Positions 36,310 through 46,108 of a stretch of 64,000 nucleotides of DNA are shown here, piece by piece; the stretch's first letter is position 1; each line of letters opens with the position of its first letter. A model generated the notes under the pieces. The model had not been told where the DNA came from, searched no databases, and saw only the letters and a program-made list of their open reading frames with translations. This DNA is from Coprinopsis marcescibilis (taxonomy: Eukaryota; Basidiomycota; Agaricomycetes; Agaricales; Psathyrellaceae): the NCBI GenBank assembly GCA_004369085.1, contig ML210289.1, positions 1 through 64,000 on the forward strand. Direction: 5' to 3'. Position numbers and translations under genes: made by a program.

Positions 36310-36930
36310 ATGCAGTTCACTATCGGTGCTCTCGTCTCTGTCGCTGTCATGCTCAGCGCACAGGCAGTCTCAGCTGTCGACCTCAGGTTCTACCACGCAG
36401 GCAACTGTGCTGGTGGATTCGGGTCCTGCAACAACATCGGCTCTGGCGTCTGCTGCATTGCAGGTGGCGTTCCAGGTGCATCTGTTCAGGCCGTCGGTGG
36501 TGGAGTCGGGTACGCGTTTTCAAACGCTCTGGAGCGATCTCCAAAGACTTACGTTTTATCTTAACAGAACCACCTTTGCCTATGGTACCCAGGCCTGCCA
36601 TGTTGGTCCCGTCGTCTCTGCTGGAGGAGGAAGCTGTGTCCGTCCCAGCTTTGCCGGTACGAATGCTTTTCTATCCCATGGAGACATTAATTGACACTTA
36701 ATGTAGCCTTCGCCTCTCGCTGGACCTCTCCTGGGTTCACCCGCCGCGAGGCCACTGAAGGAGGTCCATGCGCAGAGCTCGACACTTTTGGCTTCACCAA
36801 CGACAATGGTGATGAAGTCAGCTACAAGATCCCCGATGAACGCCGTGCTTCCATCGTCGCAGCGCTCGCCAAGGGTGATGATGCTGCTTTGAAGGCTAGC
36901 GCCGATGGCCTTACTCCTGTCAGCGCCTGA
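36310..36930 (+). CDS. small secreted cysteine-rich protein SSP-2
   Basis: Three exons, introns phase 2 (gtacgc...ttaacag) and phase 1 (gtacga...atgtag). About 169 residues. Signal peptide MQFTIGALVSVAVMLSAQAVSA before VDLRFYHAG. Cysteine module GNCAGGFGSC, GVCC, then AYGTQACHVGPVV and GSCVRPSFA. Exon 3: FASRWTSPGF, GPCAELDTFGFTNDNG, YKIPDERRASIVAALAKGDD, stop at 36930. The closest relative in the window is SSP-1: the exon-2 peptide TFAYGTQACHVGPV is nearly identical to its counterpart, although the two genes are on opposite strands 7 kb apart with SSE1 between them. Function unknown. Confidence 0.9.
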
Positions 36931-37882
36931 AGAACGTAGATGTCCAAGTAGAGCGCATTTGTGCCACGGGGTCAGCCTGTATGTTGTATCTAGTTAGTGT
37001 ATAAACGGTGTAAGGAGGGATGATGAATCGAATCGATGCGAAGATGTGTAGAACGATATTGCCTAAGCCTGATGAACAGAAGGCCGCGAAGAAGTTTAAA
37101 GATATTATATACCAAGATATGTCTCCAACCCCTCCTTTATTGGTAACAACCTGGAGCCCCAAATATTGATATTCACGCTTGTGTGCGATGCAACACCAGC
37201 GGCTAAATAAAGATTCGATCAGACTTGCCGCATCGGATTCAGAATGATTCAGAGCTTCCATCATCTTCAGGTCCATGCGTAATGATGGCCTACGTGGGAA
37301 TTTAGACCGGCAGCTCGGACCAAACACAAACCAAACATTGAAACAACCTCCGAATGACCCTGCTCTCATCACAATACCCGTCGCCTGTCCTCCTGTCCTT
37401 GTAGGCCTTCGTCTGTCGCGGCCTTCAAATTAGGCAGCTGTACTGCTGCAAGTGATCAGAAACCAAGTTCGTATGGTTTGTAAGTCGCTGTCGTTGGCGC
37501 CTTGCTGACCAGCGGTCATAACGGACAGTAGTGGAAACATAGTCTATTTCTTGTCAAAGAAGTAGCCTTGCATATTTCAGGAGGACTGGAATATACCGAG
37601 GCTTTATTCACCCAACGAGAAATCATCACGAGACAGGAGCGAATTTGGGCTGACTATGGCAGGTGTAGTCCTTCTCCTGGTCACATTGTCATTTTTTGCG
37701 TGGACATGTGCCGCCCCCCAAGCCGCTTACACAGAAGCCGGTCCCCGAAAATGCAATTGGAGCTAGTTACTCCTTTCTCGGTGGATGACTTGCATCCTGT
37801 GGTCATTATCCTGGGAGCATGCATGTCGAGCATTAACATAAATGAGAAGTATCTATTCCAGAGGTTCCAATAACGAAACACC
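36931..37882. other. intergenic region
   Basis: Spacer between SSP-2 and the flavin monooxygenase gene. A 150-codon antisense frame at 36920-37372 has no domain and overlaps the SSP-2 3' end; I do not count it as a gene. No repeat seen. Confidence 0.5.
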
Positions 37883-40457
37883 ATGTCAGGCTTCCCCCCT
37901 ATCCCCAACACCACTCTCCCTACCTTCTCTGTCGTCGGGACTACCTTGCCTCTGTCCTTCGACGCTTCTACCTTCACCGCTCAAGCAGTCGCAGAAGCCT
38001 GGGTCTCCACCTTCTGCACCATCGTCGCCGGGTCCGATGCGCAAGACCTTGTGGATCTCTTTGTCCCAGCGAGCACTGGGGCTCAGGTTTGGTGGCGCGA
38101 CATGCTCGCCTTGACCTGGGACTTCCGTACTTTCATTGGACACGACGCGATCGCCAAGTTCGCCGCTGACCGCCTCACGGGTGCAAATGCCAGAGAAGAG
38201 GTCGGAATTCGCGATCTGGAGCTCGATGTCGCCACGGCCAGTGCTCTCCCACCTACATTCACGCAGGCAACTCCAGATCTCGCTTGGCTGCAGTTCTTCT
38301 TCAAGTTCAAAACCAAGGTCTCAGATGGCTCTGGGATCGTTAGAATTGTGCCTGTGGGCGTTACCACCCTTGAAGGACTCAATGATGCACGCAATTGGAA
38401 GGCACATATGATCTTCACTAACCTTGAAGGGCTCGTCGACCACCCCGAGGCCGTTGGGCGCCACCGCAACCCGAAGGCCAACCACGGTTTATGGTCGCTT
38501 CAGCGGGAGAAGGAGGTCGAGTGTGCAGGAGAGGATGGGAAACCCACCGTTGTCATTCTGGGTGCTGGGCAGTCTGGGTTGGGGGTTGCGGCACGTTTAA
38601 AGGTGCTCGGCTTGAAATCTCTCTTGGTAGATCAGAACGAGCGCGTGGGTGACAACTGGAGGAATCGTTACGAGGCGCTGTGCTTGCACGACCCTGTATG
38701 GTATGATCACATGCCATATTTGCCGTACGTTGCTTTCTATGCTGTGTCTTTGTGGATTTGGAATGCTCAAGGCCTGCTGTTCTCCATTAGGTTCCCACCG
38801 AACTGGCCCACGTTTACCCCTGCTACGAAACTCGCAAATTGGTTGGAACATTATGCAGATATTATGGAACTGAACGTATGGATGTCGTCGACTATCGAAA
38901 AGATCATACAGGACTCAGCCACTGGGTTTTGGGACATAACCATCTTGAGGCGAAAGAAGAAGGGGGATGGTATGTGTACACTATCAATTGTCGTTTGCAC
39001 GTCTGGTTGTTCATGAATTTCGTAAGGCTCGGTGAGGGAAGAAAGGCGCAGATTTGAAGGCATACATCATGTTATTATGGCTACAGGTCTCGGTAGTGGA
39101 CTCCCTGAGATCCCGTCAATCCCAGGTAATGATATAGCTGCTGTGGCGAATGTATCGTTTGTGATTGATGGTGTTCAACCTGACAGGAATCGACAAGTTC
39201 AAGGCCAACGGCGGACTTGTTCTTCATTCGTCTCAACACAAACGCGCGGGGGATCATAGGGGTAAGAAGGTCGTCGTTGTCGGAGCGTGTACTAGCGCCC
39301 ATGATATTACCGCCGATTACTACCATAATGGCGTCGGTATGTGTGATTTGGCTGCATCCCTCTCAACACTGATTTAACTGACCTCCTTTTCTCGGCTCTA
39401 GATGTCACGATGTACCAACGAAGCTCGACGTATATCATGTCGACTGAGAATGGTTGGAAAGTCTTAATGGAAGGCGAGTCTCGCTTGTTACAAAGGTTTG
39501 TTCTAAAATGCGTGCTAACGGCACTGATGCCTCCAGGAGTTTACTCTGAGAATGCGCCCCCTGTTGAAGTCGCCGACAAGTTAAACTCGTCGTTCCCCCA
39601 TCTGGCGGCGATTCCGTTGAATCAGATGAAGGTCGGGCATCTCGCTCAACTTGACAAGTAAGAGTTTGTTCACATCTCTAAGAATATGGTGTTAATGCTG
39701 CATCGCACTCAGGGATTTGCTTGATCGTCTGAATAAGGTTGGGTTTAGAACCAATCTCGGCATAGAGGGGACAGGGTTCGGGCTATTGGCCTGGAGTCGT
39801 GCTGGAGGATACTATTTTGGTGCGTGCCTCTTCGCAGCTTGGGCTTTTGAAACTTGCGACTGTTTCTAAATGTCTCGAATACACAGATACCGGCGCCTCA
39901 GGTCTGATCATCGACGGCAAGATCAAACTCAAGGGTGGGGGCGGGATCAAGGAGCTGACCGAGAAGGGATTGTTGTTCGAGGATGGCTCTTCACTCGATG
40001 CTGATGTAGTCTTGTTCGCTACCGGGTACGTTATCAAGCCCAAAAGCTCGCGCAGTTTACAGCAGACACAGTATAAAGAAAGTTAACTCGTCGTCTTGTT
40101 TAGGATCGGTGATACGAGAAAGCGGGTTCAACGTCTCCTGGGAGATGAGAATCTGGATGTCAACCTCTGGGGCTTGGATGATGAAGGTGAACTTCGTGGT
40201 GCATATAGAGATTTGGGGGTGAAGCGGATGTGGTACATGATAGGTGGGGACTCTTCACCGTGTTGTGGTCAATGCGAATGCTAATCATCTGGTTTAGGTA
40301 ATTTGGCCCTGGCACGGTTCCACTCGAAGCACCTTGCCCTTCGTACGTGTTTCCTTGATTGATGAGCTTTAACATCTTTTCTGATTTTATGGATTCTCGA
40401 ACAGAAATTAAGGCGGTTGAAGAGGGCCTGTTCCCTCCTGAACGTTACTCCATGTAG
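37883..40457 (+). CDS. FAD-dependent (flavin-binding) monooxygenase with SnoaL-like N terminus
   Basis: About ten exons, stop at 40455-40457. The first 190 residues (AEAWVSTFCTIVAGSDAQDLVDLF ... DFRTFIGHDAIAKFAADRL) look like a SnoaL/NTF2-like cone domain. The flavoprotein part begins near residue 215 with the FAD-binding Rossmann motif VVILGAGQSGLGVAARL and DQNERVGDNWRNRYEALCLH, followed by an 'ATG' segment (HHVIMATGLGSGLPEIP). A second dinucleotide-binding motif, VVVVGACTSAHDI, binds NAD(P)H, and ADVVLFATG closes the domain. This combination is common in fungal flavin monooxygenases annotated as FAD/NAD(P)-binding proteins; substrates are usually small molecules, unknown here. The intron at 39474-39536 appears to be GC-AG (see findings); if it is retained the frame stays open. 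Low-copy, apparently intact. Confidence 0.88.
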
Positions 40458-40885
40458 GACAGTAAGAGGATGGCCGCCCTTTAAATTGTGGTTCTAGAAG
40501 GGCTTGCTGGTTTGTATAATATCGTAGGGTGTGCAATTTTGATGCTATTTATAGGCTTACGTCGAACAGTAGGGAATGGGACCAGTCTTAGTTGCTCGAG
40601 ACCGAGGCCATTTAGAGCTCGATAATATCAGTTCGAGAACGTCAGTAGAAGCCTTCTAACTTTGAGCTTATTGTGAGTTCGACGTCAGTTAAACGCTTGG
40701 CGGTCAACGTCGTTTGCTCGAGAAGTCTAGCGAAGAAAATTCTCTGATTCTATGAACCAATACTAATCAGCCGATGATACCGCTATCCGCAGGGACTCAT
40801 CTTCGTTGACTATTTAGAGCTGAAAGGAGTGGGACTTGCTCAAGCCCCAACGAATCAGCCGCCTTCCGGACGTCTCACGTTTAAG
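40458..40885. other. intergenic region, SSP-3 promoter
   Basis: Short spacer with no repeat. An AT-rich TATTTAGAG about 75 bp before the SSP-3 ATG is the nearest thing to a TATA element, weaker than in the other four SSP genes. Confidence 0.4.
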
Positions 40886-41526
40886 ATGCGTGTCAGCATT
40901 GGCAGCCTAATCTCCACTGCAGTCACCCTATGGGCCCATTCTGCCTCTGCTGTCGACTTGAAGTTCTATTACGCCAACTGTGCTGGGTTGTTCGGTGCGT
41001 GTCAGAACATCCCCGCAGGACAATGCTGTACGGCGTCGACAGCGCCAGGTGCGTCGGTGCAGAGCACTGGGTCTGATGTCTAGTAAGTGTCATGATATCT
41101 GCCTTTTGTCGTATGCTCTGACAGTAAATCGGGTTAGCTACACGTTTACGTGGCCTCACGCTTCATGCAGCATAGGTGGCAGCCAGTCTCGGTCGGGTGG
41201 CGAGGGTTGTATTCGGCCAAATTGGGCAGGTACATATTGAAATATTCTATAGAGAATACCAAACCGAGCCACTCACCTGCTTCTCTTCAGCTTACGCAGC
41301 TTTGTGGGAGACGCAACTCTTGAACCGAGACGAAGCATCGATCACGGATAAGAAAGAATGCACTGAAGTCGACAGCTTTGGATTTACCGACTCAAAAACT
41401 GGGCAGGATAGACTCTTCCCAATACCGCCAACTCAAAGAGCTCAAATTATGGCGGCACTGTACAGGGGGGATCATGAAGCCCTGAGGATGACTGCAGGGA
41501 TCTTCGCCGAGGAGGAAGCGTACTAG
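40886..41526 (+). CDS. small secreted cysteine-rich protein SSP-3
   Basis: Three exons with the family phases: phase 2 after SDV(Y), phase 1 before AYAALW. About 150 residues. Signal peptide MRVSIGSLISTAVTLWAHSASA before VDLKFYYA. Cysteine module NCAGLFGAC, GQCC, then HASCSIGGSQ and GEGCIRPNWA in exon 2. Exon 3: AALWETQLLN, ECTEVDSFGFTDSKTG, PIPPTQRAQIMAALYRGDHEAL, stop at 41526. It is the most diverged of the five: exon 2 lacks the YGTQACHVGP peptide of SSP-1/2 but keeps the cysteine spacing, and the tail keeps FGFTD and the R..I.AAL..GD..AL helix. It lies 364 bp upstream of ADE6 on the same strand. Function unknown. Confidence 0.85.
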
Positions 41527-41889
41527 GCGGCCACGGGACACAGTTGTATGAGCTCTGTCTTCTTCCACGGGTCTTGTTACTCGCTTCCGATTATTCCAAA
41601 GTCGACATGGTATTTGATATTACTATGATTAGTGTAAAAGTCCGAGCCGAATGTCGGTCCAATGATTTTAAACGTTATTCAGGCACCGACTCCGCAATCT
41701 GGCGATTTACCGTATTTGGTTTAGAAGATAAGATAAGATTGTGAAGTTTTCTTATCGGATCTCCACCCAGACGGCCCCGCATATCTTCCATATCTTGGAG
41801 TGCTACCATAACATTCAGGAAGTGAAAGAGCTTTTGGTATGTGTTACTGGTATCTTTCGACAATGTAAACATAACACTTCTGCTCAGAA
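41527..41889. other. SSP-3/ADE6 spacer
   Basis: Compact region holding the SSP-3 3' end and the ADE6 promoter and leader. No TATA box or upstream exon needed for ADE6. Confidence 0.5.
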
Positions 41890-44800
41890 ATGCTGGTATT
41901 GCCTGGCAAATCATCAATTTCTGCCCCGCGTCGGCGATCTCTGTTGAACGAAATCCAAAAGCAATGTTCGAGGGTGACATCAGTCGACGCAGTTTGGATT
42001 CATCTGGTCAAACTCTCGCCAAATGAAAATGCCAAAGAACTCGAGGACCCAACTTCCACTGCGAGGACGACGCTGGAACGACTACTGAACTACGGCGACG
42101 ACATTTCCTTACCAGGATCTTTGGAGGCAGTTCGAACTGGCCAAAACGTCATCTACGTTCTACCTCGCCAGGGCTCCATCTCGCCATGGTCCAGCAAGGC
42201 CACAGACATCTCCCGCCTTTGCAACCTCGAAAGCCACATTGAGCGGCTTGAACGTGGAAACGCTTTCGTCATTGGGGTCGACGGCCCACCACTCACGAAC
42301 GAAGAGATAAACTCGTTCGCGCACCTCATTCACGACAGAATGACCCAAATCATTCAATCCTCGGTACCGGCAGAGGGTTCTCTATTCGCCCACGAAACGC
42401 CCAAACCACTCAGAACTGTGGGTTTGGTTGGAGATGCAGCACATGCGAAGGAGAAGCTGGTGGTAGCGAACAAGGAGTTGGGTTTGGCTCTGGCTGCAGA
42501 CGAAATCAGCTATCTCGTGGAAGCCTACGCTACTGGCTTAAAGGCCATGAATCGGGATCCAACCGACGCAGAACTGTTCATGTTCGCTCAGGTCAACTCC
42601 GAGCATTGCCGCCACAAGATCTTCAACGCAGGTTGGACGATTGACGAGGAGCTCATGCCCAATTCACTCTTCCAGATGATCAGGAACACCGAAAAGCTCA
42701 ATGGCACTGGAACAATATCCGCATACTCCGACAACGCAGCAGTCATGGAAGGCCACCCCGCCCCTCGCTTCGGTACGGCCAAGGTCCGCTCTCCTAAGGT
42801 CCCGATCCAACATGTCTACAAGTCGCATCTCGAGGACATCCCGATTTTGATCAAGGTTGAGACGCACAACCACCCCACAGCTGTTTCGCCTTATCCTGGA
42901 GCTGCCACGGGATCTGGTGGAGAGATTCGGGACGAAGGCGCTGTCGGCAGGGGTTCTAAGCCTAAAGCAGGATTGTCCGGATTTACGGTTTCCAATCTCC
43001 TCATCCCCGATTTCGTTCAGCCCTGGGAAACCGATTTCGGCCGTCCAGTCCACATTGCCTCCGCTTTCGACATTATGATCGAAGGTCCTCTCGGTGCTAG
43101 CGCCTTCAACAACGAATTCGGTCGCCCCGCCCTGACTGGCTACTTCCGCACCTTCAGCGAGACAGTCCCCGTGTCCGAAGATGGAAAAATTACGGAAGTG
43201 CGCGGCTATCACAAACCTATCATGATTGCTGGGGGATACGGCAATGTCAGGCCCAAGTTCGCCCTCAAGTCGAAGATCACGCCCGGGGCAAAGATCGTTG
43301 TCCTCGGCGGTCCAGGGATGTTGATTGGGTTGGGAGGAGGTGCTGCATCGAGTCAGGTGTCGGGGGCCAGTTCCGCAGATTTGGACTTCGCTTCGGTGCA
43401 GCGGGACAACGCGGAGATGCAGAGACGGTGCCAGCAGGTTATCGACTCGTGCGTCAACTTGGACGACGAGACCCCCATTCAGAGCATCCACGACGTCGGT
43501 GCTGGTGGAATCTCCAACGCCCTCCCGGAGCTCGTTCACGATTCGGGTTTGGGTGCCGTTTTCGAGATTCGCGACGTCCTAGTCGCCGACTCGTCTATGT
43601 CGCCAATGGAAATTTGGTGCAACGAGAGTCAGGAGCGCTACGTTCTTGCGATTTCTGCGGACAAGGTCGACACCTTCGAAGCCATCGCTAAGCGTGAGCG
43701 TTGCCCCTTCTCCATTGTTGGTGTCGCCACAGCGGAGGAGAGGTTGGTGGTGAAGGATAGGTTGTTGGGCGGTTACGTCATTAACCTCGATATGTCTACC
43801 CTGTTCGGAAAGCCACCGAAGATGTCGAGGAAGGATGTTGTTCGTCGTATAACAGGCAAGGCCTTTGACTCGTCGCTTACTTCGTTCTACCCTTCCACTC
43901 CAACGCTACCAGAGCGACTCGCCCTGGCCGTAGACCGCGTTCTCCACCTCCCATCGGTCGGTTCCAAGTCCTTCCTTATCACCATTGGCGACCGTACCAT
44001 CACTGGGCTCGTCACTCGCGACCAGATGGTGGGTCCTTGGCAAGTCCCTGTCGCCGATGTTGCCGTTACTCGGTCGTCGTACGGCTTCGACATCATCTAC
44101 GGTGAGGCGATGGCGATGGGAGAACGTACCCCGCTGGCTATCCTCAACGCGGCTGCTTCTGCTCGCATGGCGGTCGGCGAGGCCTTGACCAATCTTATCG
44201 CTGCGACCATTGGGGACATCTCTCGCGTCAAGCTTAGTGCCAACTGGATGTGTGCGGCGTCCAAGGAGGGAGAAGGTGCTGCGTTGTACGAGGCGGTGAA
44301 GGCTGTTGGGTTGGACTTGTGCCCTGAATTGGGCATTGGCATTCCTGTGGGCAAGGATTCCATGTCGATGTCGATGAAATGGAAGGAAGGAGAGGATCAG
44401 AAGGATGTTACCGCGCCCTTGTCTTTGATCGTCACTGCGTTTGCGCCTGTGGAGAATGTTCGCTCCACTTGGACCCCTCAGTTGCGGACGGACATCGAGG
44501 AGCCGACCGAGCTAGTCTTCTTCGATCTTGCTGGAGGGAAGCAGAGACTGGGAGGATCGGCTTTGGCGCAGGTCTTCAAGGAGATTGGGAATGAGGTTCC
44601 GGACGTTGACAACGTTGCCACACTGAAGGCGTTCTTGGAAGGGGTTCAGCATGTCAAGCAGGCGCTTCCCGACGTAGTCCTCGCATACCACGATCGCTCG
44701 GATGGCGGCCTGTTTACTACCATTGCGGAAATGTGCTTTGCTGGACATGCGGGTGCAGAAATCTCGTTGGATGCCATTGGGGGAGAAGGAGAAATCAATC

Positions 44801-45981
44801 CTGTGGCTGCGCTTTTCAACGAGGAATTGGGAGCGGTTGTTCAAGTTCGACAATCTCAAGTACAGCTCCTCGTCTCTGCGTTCAACAATGTGGGTTTCCC
44901 TTCGACATCGGTTCACGCTATCGGCAGGGTCAACTCTCCTCTCGTTAACGAGGGCTTCATTCGGGTGGTTCACAAGGGAATGGATGTTTTCTCTGCCCCA
45001 GTGTCGCAGTTACAGAAGAGCTGGGCTGAGACTTCTTTCAAAATGCAGACCTTGCGAGATAATCCTGTCGCTGCTCAGGAGGAGTTTAACCTTATCGAGG
45101 ACGCTTCGCATACCGGCCTTTTCTACGACCTCACGTTCAAGCCGACATCGCTTATCTCGGTCAACCCTCTGCCTCGTCCCAAGGTCGCTATTCTTAGGGA
45201 ACAAGGTGTCAACGGACATGTTGAGATGGCTTGGGCCTTCACCGCTGCTGGATTTGATGCTGTCGATGTGCATATGTCCGACATCCTCAAGGGCGATATC
45301 AGTCTCGTTGGCTTCCGTGGTATGGCGGCGTGTGGTGGGTTCTCATACGGCGATGTGTTGGGTGCAGGAAAGGGATGGGCCAATTCGGCACTCCTCCACG
45401 ATGTAGCGAGAAAAGAGTTTAGCGACTTTTTTGCGCGGGAGGATACGTTTGCCTTGGGTGTGTGCAATGGGTGTCAGTTCCTGAGCCATCTCAAGGAGAT
45501 TATCCCTGGTGCGGAGGATTGGCCCGAGTTTAAGCCGAATAGGAGTGAGAGGTTCGAGGGACGGGTGTGCGTTGTTGAGGTTGTGGAGAGTGATGTCACG
45601 GAGAAGAGTGTGTTTTTCGCAGGGATGGGCGGGTCCAAGTTTCCGGTTGCGGTTGCGCATGGAGAGGGTAGGGTGGCGTTTGGGAAGGAGGGGCAGAAAG
45701 AGGCGTTGGTCGGGGATGGGTTGGTTGCTGTTCGATATGTCGACTCGAAAGGGGAGGCAACGGAGGTCTATCCTCTTAATCCCAATGGAAGTCCAGGAGG
45801 TATCACGGGTGTGCAGACGAAGAGTGGTCGGGTGTTGGCTTTGATGCCTCATCCTGAACGTGTGGCGACGATGGAGAGTAATAGCTGGTATCCGCCTCAT
45901 ATTGCTGATACTTGGGGAAGTGTTGGTCCTTGGTTTAGGCTTTTCCAAAATGCCAGGAGCTGGTGCGAGAAGACAGCGTAA
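41890..45981 (+). CDS. ADE6: phosphoribosylformylglycinamidine synthase (FGAM synthase)
   Basis: A single intronless frame of 1363 residues, the usual length of eukaryotic PurL. The start MLVLPGKSSISAPRRRSLL matches the conserved N terminus of fungal homologs. The PurS-like and linker region is followed by FAQVNSEHCRHKIFN, VETHNHPTAVSPYPGAATGSGG, the ATP-binding AGLSGFTVSNLLIP, and the AIR-synthase-like halves (GGPGMLIGLGGGAASSQ, HDVGAGGISNALPELVHD, YHDRSDGGLFTTIAEMCF). At the C terminus lies a glutamine amidotransferase domain: the catalytic cysteine in GVCNGCQFLSHL (about residue 1191) and the His-Glu pair in MPHPERV (about residue 1320). The enzyme converts FGAR to FGAM with glutamine and ATP, step four of purine synthesis, in the cytosol. 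All key residues are present; the absence of introns contrasts with its neighbours. Confidence 0.98.
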   Translation: MLVLPGKSSISAPRRRSLLNEIQKQCSRVTSVDAVWIHLVKLSPNENAKELEDPTSTARTTLERLLNYGDDISLPGSLEAVRTGQNVIYVLPRQGSISPWSSKATDISRLCNLESHIERLERGNAFVIGVDGPPLTNEEINSFAHLIHDRMTQIIQSSVPAEGSLFAHETPKPLRTVGLVGDAAHAKEKLVVANKELGLALAADEISYLVEAYATGLKAMNRDPTDAELFMFAQVNSEHCRHKIFNAGWTIDEELMPNSLFQMIRNTEKLNGTGTISAYSDNAAVMEGHPAPRFGTAKVRSPKVPIQHVYKSHLEDIPILIKVETHNHPTAVSPYPGAATGSGGEIRDEGAVGRGSKPKAGLSGFTVSNLLIPDFVQPWETDFGRPVHIASAFDIMIEGPLGASAFNNEFGRPALTGYFRTFSETVPVSEDGKITEVRGYHKPIMIAGGYGNVRPKFALKSKITPGAKIVVLGGPGMLIGLGGGAASSQVSGASSADLDFASVQRDNAEMQRRCQQVIDSCVNLDDETPIQSIHDVGAGGISNALPELVHDSGLGAVFEIRDVLVADSSMSPMEIWCNESQERYVLAISADKVDTFEAIAKRERCPFSIVGVATAEERLVVKDRLLGGYVINLDMSTLFGKPPKMSRKDVVRRITGKAFDSSLTSFYPSTPTLPERLALAVDRVLHLPSVGSKSFLITIGDRTITGLVTRDQMVGPWQVPVADVAVTRSSYGFDIIYGEAMAMGERTPLAILNAAASARMAVGEALTNLIAATIGDISRVKLSANWMCAASKEGEGAALYEAVKAVGLDLCPELGIGIPVGKDSMSMSMKWKEGEDQKDVTAPLSLIVTAFAPVENVRSTWTPQLRTDIEEPTELVFFDLAGGKQRLGGSALAQVFKEIGNEVPDVDNVATLKAFLEGVQHVKQALPDVVLAYHDRSDGGLFTTIAEMCFAGHAGAEISLDAIGGEGEINPVAALFNEELGAVVQVRQSQVQLLVSAFNNVGFPSTSVHAIGRVNSPLVNEGFIRVVHKGMDVFSAPVSQLQKSWAETSFKMQTLRDNPVAAQEEFNLIEDASHTGLFYDLTFKPTSLISVNPLPRPKVAILREQGVNGHVEMAWAFTAAGFDAVDVHMSDILKGDISLVGFRGMAACGGFSYGDVLGAGKGWANSALLHDVARKEFSDFFAREDTFALGVCNGCQFLSHLKEIIPGAEDWPEFKPNRSERFEGRVCVVEVVESDVTEKSVFFAGMGGSKFPVAVAHGEGRVAFGKEGQKEALVGDGLVAVRYVDSKGEATEVYPLNPNGSPGGITGVQTKSGRVLALMPHPERVATMESNSWYPPHIADTWGSVGPWFRLFQNARSWCEKTA

Positions 45982-46108
45982 AATCAAAAGAGAAGGAAAT
46001 CGAGTTGTATTTTGTTGTTTCGTTTGGAAATTTATTCGTAATTTATCGTCTTCTTTAGATGTTGAATTGGCTTTACATTGTTTACATGATTCGATGGAAG
46101 AGTTAAAA

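Noticed and set aside
36920..37372. 150-codon minus-strand open frame downstream of SSP-2
   Set aside because: It overlaps the SSP-2 3' end in antisense, has no domain, no signal of coding bias and no splice context; likely chance.
42664..43539. Long minus-strand frame of 291 codons inside ADE6
   Set aside because: Antisense shadow of a GC-rich, highly expressed coding exon; the ADE6 frame on the plus strand is conclusive.
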